Below are positions 7,269 through 15,183 of a stretch of 28,021 nt of DNA, piece by piece. The stretch covers positions 1 through 28,021 of the forward strand of contig JAAETV010000275.1 in NCBI GenBank assembly GCA_024227975.1. The letters run 5' to 3'. How positions within the stretch are numbered: position 1 is the first letter of the stretch; each line of letters starts with the position of its first letter. This stretch comes from Actinomycetes bacterium (GTDB taxonomy: Bacteria > Actinomycetota > Acidimicrobiia > Acidimicrobiales > SZUA-35). The position numbers and the translations under genes are program-made. Below the pieces are notes generated by a model that had not been told where the DNA came from, searched no databases, and was given only the letters and a program-made list of their open reading frames with translations.

Positions 7269-8240
7269 CTAGTAGAAGAGTCCCGAGTTTCCTCCGGTGT
7301 GGACGAAGAGCGCGGCACCGTCGCCCAACCGGCCCGTCGACGCATAGTGGAGTAGGGCGGCAGCAGCCTTTGCGCTGTAGACGGGGTCCAGCAGCAGCCC
7401 TTCGCTGCGAGCAAACAACTCGGCCGCACTGGTGCCTTCATCTGACGGGATGGCGTATCCAGCACCGACGAAATCGTCGTCGACCAGGATCTTTGACTCG
7501 TCGAGCTGTGTCCCCAATAGCCCAGCCGTGTCCATTGCGAGCACTCGGATCCTTTCGGACTGGGTGCTGGCTTCGAGCCGGGCACTGATCCCGACGATCT
7601 GGGTGTCGTAGGGCTGGAGGCACTGCCCGACGACGAGGCCGGCCTGGGTGCCAGCCGAACTGGTCGAGTGGATGATGTGGGAGAAACGAGTCCCCGAATG
7701 CTGGGCGTGATCCACGATCTCGTGGAAGACCTGCACATAGCTCAGCGCCCCGATCGCATCGCTCCCACCCGGGTGGAGGTCATAGACGATCCGTCCTTCG
7801 GATCGCAGGCGTTCAGAAACATCTCGGCTGATGGCCTCGGCGCCTTCTTCCGGCTCATGGGTGTAGTGAAGCTCGGTGCCGAACTTGTCGAAGAGGGCCC
7901 GGCTGAGGGGGTTGTGGTCGGCCTCGGTGCCGGGCAGAACGACGTGCAGTTCGAGCCCACAGGCGGTTGCTGCCGCGGCCGCGTTTCGACTGAAGCTCGT
8001 CGCCTTCGAGGTGACCAGGGTGTCGGCTCCCTTTCTGAGAGCGTCCCCTAATAGGTAGTCGAGCTTCCTCGTCTTGTTGCCACCCAGGCCAAACCCGGTC
8101 AGGTCATCTCTCAGCACGTGGAGGTCGCAGCCCGTTACCGAAGAGAGGCGGGGCAGTCTGTGGATGATGGGGGGAGCCTGCAAGATCCCGGCCCGGGGAT
8201 GGGCCTCCAAGACATCCGGGATCGATCTGTGTTGACTCAT
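7269..8240 (-). CDS. PLP enzyme of the ACC deaminase / D-cysteine desulfhydrase family
   Basis: 323 aa fold-type II PLP enzyme. GLGGNKTRKLDYLLGDALRK (51-70) supplies the PLP lysine K56, and HTGGNSGLF near the C-terminus is the family ending. The ATG at 8240 is supported by GGAGG eight bases upstream; a longer frame would run into the TetR remnant. The family includes ACC deaminase, D-cysteine desulfhydrase and L-cysteate sulfo-lyase. The segment usually reading QSNH-R is here TSFSRN (81-86): the Ser is kept but the Asn-His pair is lost, so none of these activities can be assigned with confidence. Paired with the aminotransferase downstream, it suggests elimination or deamination of an amino acid plus a transamination step. 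Confidence 0.82.
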   Translation of the reverse strand: MSQHRSIPDVLEAHPRAGILQAPPIIHRLPRLSSVTGCDLHVLRDDLTGFGLGGNKTRKLDYLLGDALRKGADTLVTSKATSFSRNAAAAATACGLELHVVLPGTEADHNPLSRALFDKFGTELHYTHEPEEGAEAISRDVSERLRSEGRIVYDLHPGGSDAIGALSYVQVFHEIVDHAQHSGTRFSHIIHSTSSAGTQAGLVVGQCLQPYDTQIVGISARLEASTQSERIRVLAMDTAGLLGTQLDESKILVDDDFVGAGYAIPSDEGTSAAELFARSEGLLLDPVYSAKAAAALLHYASTGRLGDGAALFVHTGGNSGLFY

Positions 8241-8269
8241 CACCCGACCCTCCGCAGTGGGCTGATCAC

Positions 8270-8447
8270 TCAGCGGGTGCGAACCCCGTTGAGGAACAAG
8301 GCTACGGCGAGTTGGGACATGTCGTCGGGGTCGACCTCGCCGGTATGCGCCCATCGCTGGAGCACCGCCATGTTGGTCCCGCCCATGAGTGAGGAAATGG
8401 TGAGAGCGATGCCGAGGTCCTCGGCCGGTGGGCAAGAGACAGTTGGG
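8270..8447 (-). pseudogene. C-terminal remnant of a TetR-family regulator
   Basis: In the frame ending at the TGA at 8270-8272, the last 50 or so codons read AEDLGIALTISSLMGGTNMA, then VLQRWAHTGEVDPDDMSQLA and VALFLNGVRTR. This is the typical C-terminal helix pair of a TetR protein (W-x-TGE-DPD). Further upstream this frame is the reverse shadow of the DUF6125 gene and shows no TetR sequence, so the HTH is gone. The remnant sits directly before the PLP enzyme gene and was probably once its regulator. Confidence 0.6.
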
Positions 8448-8996
8448 CTACTGGTGGGGATCGGGTTGGTCGGCCGCGAGGTCGTCGAAGATGATCTCGA
8501 TCTTTCGGACGCAACTTCCGGTGTGGTGCATCGAGCAGAGTGGCCCGGTTGGCGTGGCCTGGTAGTTGAGGCCGAGAGCATCGAGCCATCCATAGATGCG
8601 TTCGTAGATACCGCACTCATACTCGGCGGCGACACCGAGCCCCGTGACACCCTCGAAGGCAAAGCACTTGCTGATCTCGAACTGGACGGAGTTGCTGTCT
8701 GGCGACCACTTCACGTCGAAATTCATGAAGTCGGGTATGACGAGCTCAATCGCGGTGTCAAAGAACCGACGAACCTCGTCGGGGTTTCGTACGCTTTCGA
8801 GGCCGGCGACTTTGCGGAGGCGTGCCGCCTCAATGCCAGCCATGTCGTGGACGGCTGCCTTGTTCAGGTGGTTGGCACGCTCGATGCCGAGCTCTTGCAC
8901 GGCGTGCATGAACCACATCGCATCGTGAGTCATCCAGCCACGTAGCAGGAGTGCTCGGAGCTGTTCCTTGTCGATTGTGTCCAGGGTGATGGTCAT
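8448..8996 (-). CDS. DUF6125-type protein (L-2-amino-thiazoline-4-carboxylate hydrolase-like)
   Basis: 182 aa soluble protein. Recognisable pieces are RGWMTHDAMWFMHAVQELGI near the N-terminus and CFAFEGVTGLGVAAEYECGI followed by YERIYGWLDALGL, then two late cysteines in CSMHHTGSC. The F-EGV--LG---Y-CG---R--GWL pattern, with cysteines at about 111, 128, 154 and 162, is the mark of this family; its name comes from a distant link to ATC hydrolase. True function is not established. The ATG at 8996 overlaps the TGA of the upstream tetR (ATGA), with GGAAGG in front, so the two are translationally coupled. Confidence 0.7.
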   Translation of the reverse strand: MTITLDTIDKEQLRALLLRGWMTHDAMWFMHAVQELGIERANHLNKAAVHDMAGIEAARLRKVAGLESVRNPDEVRRFFDTAIELVIPDFMNFDVKWSPDSNSVQFEISKCFAFEGVTGLGVAAEYECGIYERIYGWLDALGLNYQATPTGPLCSMHHTGSCVRKIEIIFDDLAADQPDPHQ

Positions 8997-9631
8997 GGGC
9001 CTTCCTTTTCCTTCAGTTGGGATGGCTGCGGGGACTGAGACAGCCAATCGAGTTGGGCGGTAATCATGGGGCCGGGGCCGACATCCGCTCCCTCTAGATC
9101 GAGGCGCTGAACAAGGGTGAACGTCAACCCTGTGCCGTTCAGAATGGTGGCGACGACGTGGGGGTCGAGGTCGCAGCGAATGACGCCCTGATGCTGGCCG
9201 CGTCTCACCAGCTCCTCGAAGAAGGCGATGTAGCGAAGGTGGTTGGTCCGCAGCACCGCAGCGATTTCGGGGTCTGCGGTTTCGGCCAGTGCTTGGAACT
9301 GGAGGGCGGCCTCGGCGCGGTGGTCACGCAGGTTGTCGACATAGATCTCGCCCGCTCGGCGCAACGCCTCCAGGGCGTCCGTTTCGTTGGCGACAGCTTT
9401 CTCCCAGATCTCGACGATGCGGACACCAACCCGCTCGAGAATCTCGCAGAACAAGGCCTTCTTCGAGGGGAAGTGCTTGTAGAGGAGAGCTTCGCTGACT
9501 CCCCCGGCCTCCGCGATGGCGGCGACTCGTGCCGCTCCATAGTTGGACTCGGCAAAGACTCTCGTAGCGGCAGTGAGGATCTGCTTGCGCCGCTCGTCGG
9601 CATTCATACGTGAGCTCACGGTCCGGGCCAT
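8993..9631 (-). CDS. TetR-family repressor coupled to the DUF6125 gene
   Basis: 212 aa. The HTH reads ARVAAIAEAGGVSEALLYKH with FPSKKALFCEIL (about 35-67), preceded by ADERRKQILTAATRVFAE. The C-terminal helices are typical of AcrR-like actinobacterial regulators. Starts at 9631 or 9607 (both ATG) are possible, and neither has a good ribosome site. An 18-of-20 palindrome lies 17 bases upstream, which fits autoregulation. It is the first gene of a two-gene unit with the DUF6125 gene, so that protein is presumably made when the TetR ligand is present. Confidence 0.88.
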   Translation of the reverse strand: MARTVSSRMNADERRKQILTAATRVFAESNYGAARVAAIAEAGGVSEALLYKHFPSKKALFCEILERVGVRIVEIWEKAVANETDALEALRRAGEIYVDNLRDHRAEAALQFQALAETADPEIAAVLRTNHLRYIAFFEELVRRGQHQGVIRCDLDPHVVATILNGTGLTFTLVQRLDLEGADVGPGPMITAQLDWLSQSPQPSQLKEKEGP

Positions 9632-9647
9632 CCCCGCAATCGCTTAA

Positions 9648-9667
9648 GTAAGTGAGTACCCACTTAC
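9648..9667. promoter_or_regulatory. TetR operator before tetR-DUF6125
   Basis: A 20-bp palindrome, 18 of 20 positions symmetric, with outer arms GTAAGTG and CACTTAC around AGTACC. It lies 17 bases before the tetR start. Confidence 0.7.
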
Positions 9668-9709
9668 CTTACCACGAAGTGAGCCCCAGGCATCATCTGC
9701 CCATCGTCA

Positions 9710-9724
9710 GGCCGAAGGTCGGCC
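9710..9724 (-). terminator. Hairpin after the ABC permease gene
   Basis: GGCCGA-AGG-TCGGCC: a perfect 6-bp GC-rich stem with a 3-base loop, ten bases beyond the permease stop. Likely end of the long minus-strand transport and catabolic unit. Confidence 0.4.
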
Positions 9725-9733
9725 GGGGCAAGG

Positions 9734-10672
9734 TCATGTCGGTCGACGCTGGGTCCAGGTGTCGATAGCGACCGCGGCGAGGATGACCCCGCCTTGGATG
9801 ACGCGTTGCCAGATCGGATCGACCTGGTGGAGGTTGAAGCCATTGGTCATCAAGGCGATGAAGAAGGCGCCCGTCACGGTCCTCCAGACCGCGCCTTCGC
9901 CGCCAGCGATGGAGGTACCACCGACCACCACCGCGGCGATGACGCCGAAAACGAAACTGAAGTCATCGGACGGCAAGGCAGACAGCGAACGGGACGAGCT
10001 GACGACCCCGGCCAGACCGGCGGCCGCGCCGGCAAGACCGAAGCTGATGGTGAGAACGCGGCCGACGGGCACGCCCGCAAGTCGCGCCGCTTCGGGGTTT
10101 CCGCCGGTTGCGTAGACGTGGCGACCGAATCGGGTTCGGCTGAGAAGAAGCCAGGCCACAGCAACGACACCGAATGCGATCCAGGTAGCCGTGGTCAGGC
10201 CCCAGAACCGGGTGCGAGCAATCGCCGGGTACCCGTCGGTGGTTGACCGAAGGACGCTGCGGTCGCTGATCAGGAAGCCAGCACCAAAGACCATGAACGA
10301 AGTAGCCAGAGTGGCGATGAATGAGTTGACCTTGAGGGCGGTAACAATGAGCCCGTTGGCGATGCCGACAACGAGCCCCACCGCCACACCGACGGCGACA
10401 GCCAGAGCAACACTCCCGGTGGCGTTCTCGACCTGCAATGAGAACAAGGGTGCAGCCACGAACACCGAGGCGACAGACACGTCGAAACCTCCGGCGATCA
10501 TGGTGATGGTGACGAACGAGGCGGCAATGAGCAGCGACGATTGCTGATCGAGCACGTTGCGGAAGTTTGCGTGGCTCACGAAGCCGTCGGTGGTGACGAC
10601 CAACAGGAAGAAGAGGCCCACGGTGACTACGGCGATGCCATAGCGGCGAAGGGCGGGAACCAGTTGGGTCAT
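9734..10672 (-). CDS. CUT2-type ABC transporter permease (RbsC-like)
   Basis: 312 aa polytopic membrane protein of the BPD_transp_2 family, the permease class of ribose/autoinducer-type importers. Family landmarks are LIAASFVTITMIAGGFDVSV, GLVVGIANGLIVTALKVNSF and TGGNPEAARLAGVPVG. The latter half holds VVVGGTSIAGGEG, the usual coupling loop. The ATG overlaps the ATPase stop (ATGA), with AGGAG six bases upstream. With the double ATPase and lipoprotein upstream it completes an importer. In this family the substrate is usually a sugar but can be another small polar molecule; here the neighbouring amide-metabolism genes point away from a plain sugar. Confidence 0.9.
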   Translation of the reverse strand: MTQLVPALRRYGIAVVTVGLFFLLVVTTDGFVSHANFRNVLDQQSSLLIAASFVTITMIAGGFDVSVASVFVAAPLFSLQVENATGSVALAVAVGVAVGLVVGIANGLIVTALKVNSFIATLATSFMVFGAGFLISDRSVLRSTTDGYPAIARTRFWGLTTATWIAFGVVAVAWLLLSRTRFGRHVYATGGNPEAARLAGVPVGRVLTISFGLAGAAAGLAGVVSSSRSLSALPSDDFSFVFGVIAAVVVGGTSIAGGEGAVWRTVTGAFFIALMTNGFNLHQVDPIWQRVIQGGVILAAVAIDTWTQRRPT

Positions 10673-12210
10673 GACTGCTCCTGGCTCGAAGCCGGATGCG
10701 ACTTGGCTTCGCTGTCGCTACCGAAGGCCGCGTTGAGAATGCTCGATTCGGTCATGTTCTCGCCCTCGTATTCGGCAACGAGCCGGCCCTGGTGCATGAC
10801 AAGCACTCGGTTGCTCAGTCCAATCACCTCTTCAAGCTCTGATGAGATGAGGAGTACCGCGCTGCCGGCGACCGCGAGGTTGGTCAGAACGTCGTAGATG
10901 GCCCGCTTGGCCCCGACATCGACACCGCGAGTGGGTTCGTCGGCAATGAAGAGCTTGGTTTCGCCAAGCATGGCTCTGGCAAATAGAACCTTTTGCTGGT
11001 TGCCGCCCGAGAGCGAGCTGACTGCAGCACCCATGCTCTCTGTTCTCACCCCGGCGTCTTGGCAGGCCTTCTCGGCCGCAACCCGTTCGCGGTCACGCTG
11101 AATGCCCATCCAACCACTGAATCGGGCCAGGTGAGGCAACGTGGTGTTCTCTTCGACCGATCGTCCGGCCACGAGACCTTGGTCGCGGCGCGACTCGGGA
11201 ATCAAGGAGATCGAACTAGCGAGAGCGTGACGGATGGTTCCGCCAAGCTTGACACCTGCAATCTTGACGACACCGGCTGTTGGACGGCTGGCCCCGTAGA
11301 TGGCGTGGGCCACCTCGCTGCGTCCGGCCCCAACAAGCCCGGCCAGACCGACGATCTCCCCCTCCCTGATGTGGAATGAGACATCGTCGAATTCGCCGGG
11401 GATGGTGAGGCCGCTGACCTGGAGGACAATGGATGCGGATTCTGGGGGTGGCGGGGCTTTGGGGGGAAAGGCATCATCGAGCGAGCGGCCGGTCATGGCT
11501 TCGACGAGTGAGTCGTGGGTTTCCTCTTCGGCTGGTCGGGTGCTGACGATCTGGCCATCTCGCATCACGGTGATGGTGTCTGCCACGGAGAGAACCTCTT
11601 CAAGGAAGTGAGAGATGTAGACGACGGCAGTGCCGTTGGCCGCCAGGTCTCGCACGGTTTGGCGCAACTCATGCGCCTCGTGGCTGGCCAGCCGGGCCGT
11701 GGGTTCGTCGAAGACGACGAGGCGCGCCTTGCGCCCAAGGGCCCGGAGGATCTCCACCTTCTGTTGATCAGCGACAGAGAGTGAGCCGACCCGTGCGTCG
11801 AGCGGCACCTCGAGGCCATGCTCGACGATCAGGGCCTCGACCCTCTTGCGGTTGGCCCGCTGGTTCACCAGGGGGCCGCGGTGTTCTTCGGAGCCCAGGA
11901 CAATATTGTCGACCACGGTCATAGCGGGAAGGAGCGACAGCTCCTGGGCGACGCCGACCAGTCCGTGGCCCGCGGCGTCGGCCGGCCCACTCAGTTGCCG
12001 CTGTGTACCGTCGAGGGTGAGCTGGCCATCGTCGGGTGTGTGCACCCCGAGGACGATCTTGCCGAGAGTCGATTTGCCGGCTCCATTTTCACCAACCAGG
12101 GCGTGAACCTCGCCCGCTCGGAAGGCAACGGTGACTTCCTCGAGGGCACGAGTCGCGCCGAACCGCTTGCTGACATCGTTGAGGGTCAGAAGCGGTTCGA
12201 CGCGGCTCAT
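10669..12210 (-). CDS. CUT2-type ABC transporter double ATPase (RbsA/MglA-like)
   Basis: 513 aa cytoplasmic protein with two ABC domains in tandem. Domain 1 has Walker A GENGAGKST (40-48), the family-typical weak signature LSVADQQKVEIL and Walker B LVVFDEPTARL. Domain 2 has the degenerate Walker A GLVGAGRSE, the good signature LSGGNQQKVLFARAM and Walker B LFIADEPTRGVDVGAKR. This asymmetry is normal for the family. An AGGGA precedes the ATG. It begins 39 bases after the lipoprotein gene and overlaps the permease gene by four bases, so the three are one operon. Confidence 0.92.
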   Translation of the reverse strand: MSRVEPLLTLNDVSKRFGATRALEEVTVAFRAGEVHALVGENGAGKSTLGKIVLGVHTPDDGQLTLDGTQRQLSGPADAAGHGLVGVAQELSLLPAMTVVDNIVLGSEEHRGPLVNQRANRKRVEALIVEHGLEVPLDARVGSLSVADQQKVEILRALGRKARLVVFDEPTARLASHEAHELRQTVRDLAANGTAVVYISHFLEEVLSVADTITVMRDGQIVSTRPAEEETHDSLVEAMTGRSLDDAFPPKAPPPPESASIVLQVSGLTIPGEFDDVSFHIREGEIVGLAGLVGAGRSEVAHAIYGASRPTAGVVKIAGVKLGGTIRHALASSISLIPESRRDQGLVAGRSVEENTTLPHLARFSGWMGIQRDRERVAAEKACQDAGVRTESMGAAVSSLSGGNQQKVLFARAMLGETKLFIADEPTRGVDVGAKRAIYDVLTNLAVAGSAVLLISSELEEVIGLSNRVLVMHQGRLVAEYEGENMTESSILNAAFGSDSEAKSHPASSQEQS

Positions 12211-12249
12211 GGGGTATCCCTGAAGGGGTCTCGTCTGGGTCCTACTCGA

Positions 12250-13374
12250 TCAGCCAGCCCACTGGGCGGTGAACGCCGAGACATTCTCGGTTGTCATCAG
12301 GCCGTCGTCGGGCAGGTCGACGAGTGGGTCGACGCCACCGATGTCGGGACCACCGGTCAGGGCGGAGATCAGAGCCTCCATGGCCAGGCGGCCTTCGTCG
12401 GCTGGGGCGCCGAAGACGCCGCCGAACCAGGTCCCGCTGCTGATCCCAGCAATAGCGGGTTCGGAGCCGCCAAGACCAATGAGGGCAACCTGATCGAGCT
12501 TGCCCTCGTCGCCCAGCACAATCTCTGCACCTTGGACCGACTGGTCGGCGCCAACGAGCACATTGAAGTCAGGAGCGATTTGAAGGATGTCCTGGGTGGC
12601 GTTGATACCACCCTCTGGGCCGAGGTACTGGCCCTCGCCTTCGGCGACCACCGAGATAGCGGGATGGTCCGCTAGCACCTCGTCGAAACCTGCCCTGAGG
12701 GCATCATCGATGGGGATTCCCTTGATGCCGTAGATGTAGACGACCTCGCATGGATCCAGATCGGCGCAGGCCTGGACGGTGAGATCGCCAAGACGCTTGC
12801 CGTTCTGGAAGGGGGGTGCCATCACACTTGCACTGACACCATCGACCTGAGGTTCGGCGGTAGTGAAGTCTTCGCCAACGACCTGGTTGAGGATCACGAC
12901 CTCGAGGCCGGCGTCGAGGGCGGCTTCGATGTCGGGAGCCGAGGCAACGCCGCCAAGCGAAACGAGGATCACACCGTCGTAGTCGCCAGCGGCGATCACG
13001 TCCTGGAACTGGGTAGTCTGCAAGCTCGGGTCGAACTGGGCGTCGAACTCGACGATCTCCACGTTCTCCGTTGCTGCGATCTTCTCCATTTCATCTAGTG
13101 ATGAGAGCAGCCAGGTGTTGGCTGAACTGGCCGAGAGATAGGCCACCCGCAGGGGCTCTTCATCGGCGGGATTAGTCGTGGCCTCATCATCAGCCGCCTC
13201 GTCATCGGCGCTGTCGTCGCCGGATGTGGTGTCATCGCCAGATTCAGATTCTGTTGTAGCTGTGTCATCGCTCGCTTCGTCGTCACTGTCGCCACAGGCA
13301 GCAGTCACAAGGGCGAAGGCGACGAGCAGAACCAGCCAGAGCGGCCGGCGTTTGTTGAATCGTGTGGTTGCCAC
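12250..13374 (-). CDS. Substrate-binding lipoprotein of the ABC importer (Peripla_BP_4)
   Basis: Secreted lipoprotein of 374 aa. The signal peptide has RFNKRR, the hydrophobic core LWLVLLVAFALVTAA and the lipobox VTAAC (lipidated Cys27). An acidic Asp/Glu/Ser/Thr-rich linker of about 45 residues follows, then a type I binding domain starting LRVAYLSASSANTWLLSSLD with QFQDVIAAGDYDGVILVSLG. I place the start at the GTG at 13374 because AGGAGG (13387-13382) ends seven bases before it; the ATG at 13380 would leave only one base. The binding pocket cannot be matched to a sugar from sequence alone. First gene of the transporter operon, just downstream of the PucR regulator. Confidence 0.87.
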   Translation of the reverse strand: MATTRFNKRRPLWLVLLVAFALVTAACGDSDDEASDDTATTESESGDDTTSGDDSADDEAADDEATTNPADEEPLRVAYLSASSANTWLLSSLDEMEKIAATENVEIVEFDAQFDPSLQTTQFQDVIAAGDYDGVILVSLGGVASAPDIEAALDAGLEVVILNQVVGEDFTTAEPQVDGVSASVMAPPFQNGKRLGDLTVQACADLDPCEVVYIYGIKGIPIDDALRAGFDEVLADHPAISVVAEGEGQYLGPEGGINATQDILQIAPDFNVLVGADQSVQGAEIVLGDEGKLDQVALIGLGGSEPAIAGISSGTWFGGVFGAPADEGRLAMEALISALTGGPDIGGVDPLVDLPDDGLMTTENVSAFTAQWAG

Positions 13375-13381
13375 GGGCATC

Positions 13382-13387
13382 CCTCCT
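13382..13387 (-). promoter_or_regulatory. Ribosome binding site that sets the lipoprotein start
   Basis: Perfect AGGAGG on the minus strand. It sits seven bases before the GTG at 13374 but only one base before the ATG at 13380, so it favours the GTG. Confidence 0.7.
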
Positions 13388-13396
13388 CGGTGTTCA

Positions 13397-13427
13397 GTCG
13401 GCAGCGTGCCGACACGATAGGGATCGT
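13397..13427. promoter_or_regulatory. Two adjacent palindromes upstream of the importer operon
   Basis: GTCGGCA-GCG-TGCCGAC (13397-13413) is a perfect 7-bp inverted repeat, and ACGAT-AGGG-ATCGT (13414-13427) directly abuts it. The second overlaps a minus-strand TACGAT that could serve as a -10. The pair is a candidate control site for the neighbouring PucR-type regulator; the first could also form a hairpin in the mRNA leader. Confidence 0.4.
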
Positions 13428-13507
13428 AGAAAGGACCCAGTCACAACTGAAGAGGCGGTTCGCACAAGCATCGACTCCGTGGTGGGCGTATCGCCTACCT
13501 GGTCGCA

Positions 13508-15073
13508 TCAACGATTGATTCGAAGTACCCGACACGCCAGTTGGAGGGAGAGCCGGGTTTCAGGGTCTTCGAGACGAACGTCGAGGACGTCGGTGACCTT
13601 GCTGATCCGATTGGCGACGGTGTTGCGATGGACCGAGAGTTGGTGGGCGGCGTCGGTTGTCGAGCAGCTCGAATCGAGATAGGCCTCTAGGGTGCGCAAC
13701 AGCTCGTGGTCTGGGTCCAACGCGAGGATTGGTTCGAGGATCGAGCGTGCATAGCGGGCGAAGTCCTCGGAGCTGAACCAGCCCATCAAGACCCGCTGCA
13801 TACCTAGTTGGTCGATGTGGGCTGCACCTGAACGATCACCGGATCGGGCGTTGGCGATGACCGCGGCTTCGTGGGCCTCGGTCAGCGAAACTCGAAGCCC
13901 GTCGAGATCTGGGTGGGGCCGCCCGATCCCCCCATGGGCAACCAGGCCGGAGTGGGCGCTCACGAACGTCTGAAGCACTTCCCCGATCTTGTGGACCAGC
14001 TCCGAGTAGGTCTCGACCGCCGGTTCGGTGGGATCGGAGACCCAGCCGCTCCAACCGTCGTTTCGCTCGACCAGCGGGCCGTCGAGTCCGGCTTCGCGGA
14101 GCCGCTCGCGCAACTCAGAGTGCAGCTCCACAATCCGTGCCGCATCGGCTCCCCGCAACTTGATGTGAAGACCAGTGTTCCAGCCCGCCGCACTCCATCC
14201 GAGCTCGCGCAACTGCTGCTGGATATCGCGCTCGACGAGGTCGCTGGTATCGAGGATCTCGTTGAGAACGGCGATGCGCCGCCTCGCGTCGCTCTCGGCG
14301 CTGACGCGGACTGATGCGATGAGCGCCGTCAGATACCACGAACCGATCTGAAGCAGAGTTCGCAACAGTCGCTGGGCGCTGTCGGAGCCTGAGGTCTCGC
14401 CGATGAGCCAGTAGGCGATGTCCTGATCCGAGGCAAGCACGATCGCAGTGCTGTGCAAGGCAGCCGGCGAGGACAGATCGGTACCGTGGGCGCTTCGAGT
14501 GGCGAGTCTCCTGTCGCCGACCTCGATCGGCGTGCCCGCGATCAGTGTTCGGTCGCGGTCCAACACCGCGACCGGTGCCGCGCTGAGCTCGCTGATGAGG
14601 GTAGTGACATCTTCGATGCTGGTTACTCGCATAGCGCCGAGTGCAGAAAGCAGATTGTCGATGAGCGCTGCCTGCTCGACATCGGCTGCCCAGAGCCTCT
14701 CCCGGAGTCTGTGGGTGAGACCCAGTGCGTCGGTGTCGATCACCGACAGGAGGGGCAGGCCGAAACGGTTGGCCAGTCGCTGTGCTCCCAGCCCGATCTC
14801 GAAAGAGTGATTCGTGACGATCAGGGCGGCCACGCTGGCATCGGCGCAGACTCGGATGGCGACATCGATCTGGTACTGGTGTTCACCGATGGCGGACGCA
14901 TCGAGCACGATGGCGTCGCCCGCTCGAGGAACCGAGCTCTTGTCGATCCGGGTGCGGAGGTCGATATCGAGTACTTCCGCGTCGAGGCCATCACTGCCGG
15001 CCAGCAGGATGGCATCGCTCAGAGTCGGCGAGGTGATCAGCTGTCCCACGGTTGCGGGACGGTCGTTGCCCAT
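13508..15073 (-). CDS. PucR-family transcriptional regulator
   Basis: 521 aa cytoplasmic regulator. The N-terminal PucR domain begins TVGQLITSPTLSDAILLAGS and includes DKSSVPRAGDAIVLDASAIG. A middle sensor region (about 140-400) resembles the GGDEF-like part of CdaR/PucR proteins. The C-terminal HTH_30 reads TTDAAHQLSVHRNTVANRIS, then KVTDVLDVRLEDPETRLSLQ. PucR-type proteins commonly activate purine, allantoin or amino-compound catabolism in response to a pathway metabolite. It lies between the M19 dipeptidase and the importer, all on one strand, so it most likely controls this locus. Gaps of 110 and 134 bases on its sides leave room for promoters. Confidence 0.9.
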   Translation of the reverse strand: MGNDRPATVGQLITSPTLSDAILLAGSDGLDAEVLDIDLRTRIDKSSVPRAGDAIVLDASAIGEHQYQIDVAIRVCADASVAALIVTNHSFEIGLGAQRLANRFGLPLLSVIDTDALGLTHRLRERLWAADVEQAALIDNLLSALGAMRVTSIEDVTTLISELSAAPVAVLDRDRTLIAGTPIEVGDRRLATRSAHGTDLSSPAALHSTAIVLASDQDIAYWLIGETSGSDSAQRLLRTLLQIGSWYLTALIASVRVSAESDARRRIAVLNEILDTSDLVERDIQQQLRELGWSAAGWNTGLHIKLRGADAARIVELHSELRERLREAGLDGPLVERNDGWSGWVSDPTEPAVETYSELVHKIGEVLQTFVSAHSGLVAHGGIGRPHPDLDGLRVSLTEAHEAAVIANARSGDRSGAAHIDQLGMQRVLMGWFSSEDFARYARSILEPILALDPDHELLRTLEAYLDSSCSTTDAAHQLSVHRNTVANRISKVTDVLDVRLEDPETRLSLQLACRVLRINR

Positions 15074-15183
15074 CCCTGGAACCTATCCGGGCTCAGTCAC
15101 CAGGGGCCGGCCCTTGGCCGTCAGGGTGAAGTGAGACACGCAGGACCCGGTCCATTGCATCAGGGTCGGTGTGCCGGTTGGTG

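Noticed and set aside
7252..7738. The aminotransferase frame stays open to 7738, which would give a 546-residue protein.
   Set aside because: The extension is a Ser/Arg/Pro-rich shadow of the PLP enzyme gene on the same strand; the class III aminotransferase family begins near the ATG at 7252.
9609..9620. Perfect 12-bp palindrome CGTGAGCTCACG.
   Set aside because: It lies inside the first codons of the tetR gene; the 9648-9667 palindrome is better placed as operator, and this one could be chance.
11818..12675. Long plus-strand open frame of 285 codons across the ABC transporter genes.
   Set aside because: Shadow of the well-supported ATPase and lipoprotein genes; no family resemblance.
13178..13420. 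Asp/Glu/Ser/Thr-rich repetitive DNA in the lipoprotein gene that looks like a tandem repeat.
   Set aside because: It codes for the acidic linker after the lipobox, common in actinobacterial binding lipoproteins. No regular repeat unit is seen.
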